Origin: Lithospermum erythrorhizon
Lineage: Eukaryota > Streptophyta > Magnoliopsida > Boraginales > Boraginaceae
Assembly: GCA_019722365.1 (NCBI GenBank)
Contig: JADFUC010001707.1
Coordinates: 1-64,000, forward strand
DNA: 64,000 nt
Direction: 5' to 3'
Of this stretch, positions 58,400-64,000 are shown in pieces. The position numbers and the translations under genes were made by a program. The stretch's first letter is position 1. Each line of letters starts with the position of its first letter. A model generated the notes under the pieces. The model worked only from the letters and a program-made list of their open reading frames with translations, had not been told where the DNA came from and ran no database searches.

Positions 58400-60230
58400 G
58401 TGGGGTATATAGATGCCTGTGAACCCGTCAGTAGGCGTAGATACCGGTTTTAAATGCTTTGCGGGGGTATTCGATCATAAGTTTGTGGATAAGAGAATAT
58501 CCGCCCGAACTACCCGTAGCCGACTAGCATTAAGACCTAGCGGAATTGGCTATGATGGGGCTAATGACCAGAGGATCATCGTGGGGGAGTTCCAGCCCCA
58601 CAAGTTCCTGTTCCGAGAAGGAAATCGGTTCTCGATCTATGGTGGTCATTGGGGCCAAGCGCGTACAAGCGACCTCGCATACTTTCTCCGAGCATTGGTG
58701 TCGCACTCCTCACCCTTTATACCACCTGAAATTGTGTAAACTCTTCCTGTTATAGAAGGAGGATCATCACGTTCCTTGAAGCGATTATCACGGCGGGGAG
58801 GCGTCACTGCTCCACTTTATACCGAGGCTGCCATTTTCTCTTTACAAACTTCGCTCGGTTGGCCCGACTAATCAGCTTTTCGATCTCCGATTTCAACAAC
58901 GACATTCATCGATTAATAGGTGCCATTGATCACTTGTGATAATTGCGGTATTTTTTCTCATCCCTCCGATTTGGAGGAGATTTTTATTTTAGCAGCTTTG
59001 AGGGGTATTCTCTTATCCTCGATTGTGCATAGATTCTTCCAACGGCGCCTGAGGTGTCACGTGACCCGCCTTTTAAAACTTACTGTTGCTGTCGTACTCT
59101 TTTACGGGAGATATTGCCTTTGTCTTCCGGCCTCGCATGCTGGGCACTTTAGGCCCGTCCTTTGTCCCTCTTGAGGGATGATTTCTTCCGTGCCTCGTCC
59201 CACTGCGCTTGAACTTTCCGATCTGGGAAAATATTCGTCGAAGAGAAAGAAGTTTCACCTCATACAGAGCAGCTTGTTGGATTACAAGTTTGGTTTCGTT
59301 TGAATTATTAGGAGAGTTCCAACACAAGATTTTTTTCCTTGAGAGGGGGCCATATCTTAATCCATGAAAGAATGAGATCATAACTTTTCATTGGCCATTT
59401 GGGATATTAGTTACCCTTTCTTAATCATTGGCGGCTCCTCAAAGTTTCCCTTGGTTTTTGTTGCAACTCCATGAGGGTTCTTTCATCCTCATCAGCCAGC
59501 CACTATCGAAGCTCCATATTTGTCCATGAACAAGTCCACTATATCTTGCTAGCCATCTATGGAATCGGATGGCAATTTGTGGTTTCGTTTCAAAGCCCCG
59601 GCTGATAAACTGCACCGAGGGGCGCCCTCGGCGTAGACCGTCATCGGTAGCCCAAAAGATAGGCGAGAATCAGCTTTAAGGTGATTGTCCGGATCTCGTG
59701 TCCGCCGAAAGTTTTTAAACTTGGGCATTGAACCCTACCGGCGTGGCGGCGTTTCTTAACCGGCTTGAGAATGGCAGCAACGTGCGTGCTTGATTATTTC
59801 CTCACCGACGCGGGTAGTATAACTAGCGATGATACGGAAGGTTAGTCCACACTGTTTTTGTAACTTCAGCATTCACTAGCTTCTTGCCCCCAGCGTCGTA
59901 GGCGGCGAGGGAACATAACTTCTGATCCGAGCCATGATGTTTGTCTTTGTATTATGCGAGCTGTATAAAGGGACCTTTCATTCACATGATCAGTTTTTCA
60001 CTGTCTCCAGCGTCGATTTTTTTTCCCAACAAAGGGGACCTTTTCGGGGGGTTATACGTCCTAACGTCTTCGAGGGGCAAAGTTGCTATAGTGGACCCCG
60101 TAAATTCGGGGTGATGGCGATGGTAGGGGAACTTAGATTTATTAGTGTCCACTTTGAAGATGTCTCCCCGAGGTTCTACGTGAGCGTAGCATGATCCGAT
60201 GATGAGTGAAAGTTGTCGATCATAACGGGC
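58400..60230 (-). pseudogene. Tat gag and protease region
   Basis: A minus-strand reading near 58560-58620 gives LELPHDDPLVIS, which precedes the protease active site in Tat elements; the DNGSS-type site itself is damaged near 58500-58530. Gag pieces lie at 59073-59381 (basic, KRSGTRHGRNH) and 59982-60269. A GGCGCC-containing stretch at about 60230-60237 is where the primer-binding site is expected, next to the 5' LTR. Confidence 0.55.
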
Positions 60231-60261
60231 GAGGCGCCTAGTAATGTGGTGGATTTCGTCG

Positions 60262-60905
60262 TGGCCCATTTACTGGTGGGTTTGGGCCATCATTATTTCT
60301 CACATCTGTTGCCCTCGATCCAGTTGGCTGTCGAGGGCCTAAATCATCAGCCCTCGGGTCAGTGGTGATCACCATGCGAGAGTGGCATTTGTACGATACG
60401 TATGCGGATGAGCTTGAGGTCGGGGATCGAGGCCGCTTGCTAATGCGCTCTGTGATCTGGTGCTTACTCCGGGCTTACTAGCCAACTTTGAATCCATAAT
60501 TCCGACCTGGTCGAGGATGTCAAGGACTCGGATATGCTTGATGTTGAGGGTGATGATGAAGTCGATGATGTTGAGGGCCTCCGTATACCTACACCACGAT
60601 CGAAGTGGATCGGACGATCCCTCCGATGGCCAAAGTTAGAATTTGTCGAGGGTTCAAGACTTAGTGATTAATCGGTGATTTAAAAATTACATTCGGCTTT
60701 CCCGATGATATCGAATATAGGGAATATTTATAGAGGTATTAAAAGGCGGTTTAAAGGGACACGCAGCGTTTCAATACCCTAGCAAGAAGGGACAAAAAAG
60801 CGTAATTAATGTTCTTGTTATGCATTGGTAGAAATATGGCCAATAAAAGTATCTCATTTATATCAGATGGTAAATCTTATTGCTTTAGCCTATCAAATTA
60901 GAGCA
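60262..60905 (-). repeat. 5' LTR of Tat element
   Basis: This is the partner of 50551-51194, with the blocks listed there. On the minus strand it starts TGATAGGCTAAAG, contains a TATA-like CTCTATAAATATTCC, and ends at GGGCCA. The TATA-like sequence on the minus strand supports that orientation for transcription. Confidence 0.8.
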
Positions 60906-61161
60906 TGTGATAAAGAATATGTCCTATACACATAGAGCCTATCTATCAAATGATTCAATCTGTTACACATAAATAACTTTACAGTGTTTGTAAGTGATCG
61001 ATTGATAAGTTCAAACACACTGCATTTTTCATGCATTCAAATCACATCCAAATTGGTCTGCAATCCCACAGTTTCTTTCTGATTCGATCAAAATCTTGTT
61101 TTTCGTGCTCTTAAGTCTCGACCTTCAACCCGTCTGCAAACTCAAAAAGCTATTTTACAAG
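60906..61161. other. 3' flank of PPR gene
   Basis: Short intergenic stretch holding the presumed 3' untranslated region of the PPR gene. Nothing else was recognised. Confidence 0.4.
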
Positions 61162-63998
61162 TCAAACCACCAGGTTGCCAGCAAATAACAAATTACAGAT
61201 TCTTTCCTCCTCTGATGTGACTTGCGATACAGATTCAGCCTGCAAGTTTTTCTTCTCTTTCCGATAGGATTCTAACATTTTAACCTTGCCACATTTTTCA
61301 AGACCGGACAATAATATGCAGTATGTACCTAATGCAACCTTAATTCCTTGCACTTTCATGGTCTCAAATGTTTGAAGCGCTTTGTCAGGATTTCCTGAGG
61401 CGAAAAAGGCGCCAACGAGAGCTGTATATGTAGCAGTGTTCTTATGTTCTCCTGGCAACATATTAAACACTGAAGTGGCTGCAACAGATTCTCTAGCACA
61501 GCCTAGGCGATGAATCAGAAGTGCACTCAGCTGAGTTCCAAGAGACTGTCCCTCCTGAATCATCTTCTCAACAATCTCAACCACCTTCAGAGATAAATTT
61601 CTTCTAATAAACATGCCTATCAAAGCAAGATATGCAGAAGAATTTATGCTTATCCCATGTTTAACACTGTAGTCAAAGGCCAACAATGCTCCACTTTGTC
61701 GGTCAGAAGCAACATTCACCTCTATTATAGTCGAGATTAACCTAGAGTCCAATTGTATGCTAACATGCATGGAGTCACTGAGTAGGCAATCAACAGCATC
61801 AAGATTTTTCTTCTCCAATAGATTGAGAATGTTTATCCCGTCTGAGGTTAACTTATTAGCGCCCAGAGCCCTTTGTTCAAGACCCTTTGTGCACTCATTG
61901 GAATTTTCTGAATGAAAATGACGATTAACTTGCCTGAGGAGAATATTGCTTTGTCCAGCATTTTCTAAAACATTAAGTGCTTCCATATATACCGGATAGC
62001 GAAGAACAAGCGAATTTTCTTTCATATACAACAGAATTTTTGTCATTTCAGACGTTTTGCCTGCTTTACAACACTTCTCCATTAAAATGTTGCATGCAGC
62101 TTTATCAGGTTTCGCACCTGCATCCTGCATTTTCACGAAAATCTCCATAACCTCTCTAAATTTCCCTGAAACGAAGAATTGAGAAGAGTATCACTTTTTT
62201 CTTCAAGATTGTACAAGTTTTCTTCTAAGTAACAGAGAAAGGCAAGCATATGGTAATCAGGTATTGTCTCAAAATGCTACATTACTAGAAACTTAAAACT
62301 GTTCTATTTGGAAACAATTCTTGTTCCCTCTACAGAGATCATAGAAATCAATTCCCTTTCATAATGATGTATGGTCATGACGACCTTTAAAAGAAATAAC
62401 ACATCTGATCCAATTCTGAAAGATCTAGCAATAAGTTGAAGCCAACAAGGATGCTTCCCAAGCATAATATATGTACTAAACTACTGAAGTATAAGATATG
62501 TGATGCAAACAAACTTGAGACATATGCTAATTTTGGAGGTTCAAATTAAGGATATTTAAAGTATTCCACTGAATTGTCTAAAAAGCAGATGCCTCCACAA
62601 AGACTGCAACCAAGAGTCCAAGACCTAAAACTTGGGATTATGCCACTTTTCTTCAAATTCGATCCACTGATTACAAATAATAGGATCATATATCTCAAAA
62701 GAAAAGGCACTATTTGGGGAAAAAATTACTTTGTACTACCTCCAATTCATTTTAATTGATGTTTTCGTTTTTCCGTGTCAAACTTTGAACACTGATTACT
62801 TTTAAGTTATTTTATAAAAAATTACATGAAAACAATATTATGGAAATATTTGTAAAAGCAAATCCAATGATATCAAATTTATATTTATTAGAATAAGGAA
62901 TAAAAAGTAATTGATGGTCAAAGGTTAATACATAAAAACGAAAAATCCCAATTAAAATGAATTGGAGGGTGTATTATATTTGAGGGATACCCATTCGCCC
63001 TCTCTAAATTTTTCAATCCTTGCTCCCTTCTATCATATTGACTCCTAACCATTAAACTAATGAAGAAGGCTTACTCTTCTGAATGTAATCAAATGTAGAA
63101 GACACTAAACAAACCACAGGCAAATCAGAGAAACTCCAAACTGTAAAGAAGACACCAACCTATAAAAGAAAAATTAGAGAAGCTCATGACTGTAAAAGTA
63201 GCAAAGGATAAAAGGCGGAAACTTCAATTACAAACTTATAAACTCAACAAGGATGTCTAAATTCTCACCAGAATTAGCCAGGTGTTCCATTAAGACTGTG
63301 TATGTGTGACAATTTGGTGATAAACCACCTTCAACCATTTCCTTGTACACGTCTGTAGCCTCCTTTACTCTATCATGATCAAACAAAATCTTCATATAAG
63401 CAGTATATGACACAACAGTGAGACTGCACCCTTTGTCTCTCATCTCGTTCCATAACATAGCTGCTCCATCAACATTGCCATCATTTGACAACCAATGCAA
63501 AAGACTAGTATAAGTAACCGCATCAATCTTGATACCCTTCATCTTCATTTCTTCAAACACAAATATCATCGAAGAGATCCTCCTGGCCTCTCCAAAAATA
63601 TCCAGCATTGTCGTATACGTAAATTGGTCATGCTTAAACCCTCTTAACTTCCTAGCCCAATTGAAGAAAAGCCAAGCCTTTTCCATAGGTGGATGAGTCT
63701 TGAGCACTTGGGTAACAGTATAAGAATCCCAATTAATCGAAAGGCTCCACAACTGTTCTTGTGCATCATCCCACGTTGAGTACCTCAAAATGTTTGATAT
63801 TTTTGTAATAATTTCTCTCATGTAAACAACTTTAGGCGGATCAGCATTCTTTTTATTAATTTTGTTTTTCTTAATGTTCCTAGATGGTATTTTTTCTTTA
63901 GGTCGATGAAGGGAAGAAATAGTCGTAATACTACTCCTTCTGTTAAAAGTAAAAGCTTTAAAGTACAGACATGATAGAGATTGGAACTTCTTGAACAA
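61162..63998 (-). CDS. Pentatricopeptide repeat (PPR) protein, P-class, 5' end beyond the window
   Basis: PPR proteins bind organelle RNA and act in its processing or translation. Two exons: 63998-63269 and 62165-61162, joined in frame (SG|GKFREV); together 1734 bp, 577 residues plus stop. The N-terminal part is Arg/Ser/Lys-rich (FKAFTFNRRSSITTISS), like an organelle targeting sequence. Repeats are visible as FTYTTMLDIFGEA, VTYTSLLHWLSNDG, VSYTAYMKILFDHDR, HTYTVLMEHLANSG, AACNILMEKCCKAGK and, near the end, ATYTALVGAFFASG. No C-terminal editing domain is present, so it is P-class. From memory it resembles Arabidopsis At2g01390. No ATG precedes the first seen codons within the window (the frame opens at a TTG), so the true start lies past 64000. 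Apart from that it looks intact. Confidence 0.9.
62166..63268 (-). other. PPR intron, 1103 bp
   Basis: Donor GTGAGA (minus strand, at 63268) and acceptor TTTCAG at 62166. The junction keeps the frame. It contains the MITE at 62736-62971. Confidence 0.8.
62736..62971. mobile_element. Stowaway-like MITE in PPR intron (236 bp)
   Basis: The left end CTACCTCCAATTCATTTTAA is mirrored by TTAAAATGAATTGGAGGGTG at the right. TA dinucleotides flank it (62734-62735 and 62972-62973). Second inner inverted blocks, GTTTTCGTTTTTCC and AAAAACGAAAAATCC, extend the symmetry. The interior GTGTCAAACTTTGAACACTG resembles the EF-Tu intron end. Confidence 0.85.
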
Positions 63999-64000
63999 AA

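Larger units (their letters stand above)
50551..60905 (-). mobile_element. Ty3/gypsy retrotransposon of the Tat lineage, 10.36 kb
   Basis: Two direct repeats, each about 644 bp (50551-51194 and 60262-60905), bound it. Read on the minus strand, the order is 5' LTR, gag (to about 59000), protease (about 58730-58400), reverse transcriptase (about 58350-56700), RNase H (56470-56072), integrase (about 55900-54877), a tandem-repeat zone, an antisense ORF region, a polypurine tract and the 3' LTR. A second ORF region antisense to gag-pol near the 3' end is known for Tat elements. Every coding part is frameshifted. The flanking 5-mers AGTAT and AATTA do not match, so no target-site duplication was confirmed. 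Clear LTR divergence indicates an old insertion or a poor-quality sequence. Confidence 0.85.

Overview
This is nuclear DNA from a flowering plant, probably a eudicot. The evidence is a nuclear gene for plastid EF-Tu with a transit peptide, a plant-type WNK kinase gene with nine coding exons, a plant PPR gene, and an AT-rich background full of plant transposons (chromovirus, Tat and Copia retrotransposons, L1 LINEs, a Cassandra TRIM carrying 5S rRNA sequence, Stowaway-like MITEs). The species cannot be named from the sequence alone.

Layout. Positions 1-14060 are retrotransposon debris: a + strand Ty3/gypsy chromovirus (about 1780-7990) and a - strand Ty1/copia element (about 8000-14060). The plastid EF-Tu gene follows (15688-17424, -); one internal stretch of it is scrambled and its only intron is flanked by a 10-bp direct repeat. 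From 17440 to 43400 there is mainly repeat-rich intergenic DNA: a Cassandra-like TRIM (19010-19685), L1 fragments, a Stowaway-like MITE (23502-23708), a probable solo chromovirus LTR (24243 to about 27300), a 4.26-kb element with terminal inverted repeats (32648-36909), and an isolated exon enclosed by an inverted repeat (41690-42460). A WNK kinase gene occupies 43920-49015 (+); one of its introns has the signals of a U12-type intron. After another L1 fragment comes a Tat-lineage Ty3/gypsy element (50551-60905, -) with two LTRs of about 644 bp and an antisense ORF region. The window ends in a PPR gene (61162 to beyond 63998, -).

Only three genes look like functional host genes: EF-Tu (plastid translation), WNK (signalling) and PPR (organelle RNA processing). 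They share no evident pathway and nothing suggests co-regulation. The remainder is transposon sequence broken by many small indels. The sharply bounded scrambled patch in EF-Tu, between well-conserved flanks, suggests that part of this damage may be sequence or assembly error rather than biological decay.

The observations most worth a second look are the 10-bp direct repeat at both splice junctions of the EF-Tu intron, the U12-type intron in WNK, the exon inside a foldback at 41.7-42.5 kb, the unclassified 4.26-kb element with six same-strand copies of AAGCGAATT, and the paired 5S-derived sequences of the TRIM. Exon boundaries were assigned by eye from splice signals and reading-frame continuity. 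TE boundaries are approximate unless stated.
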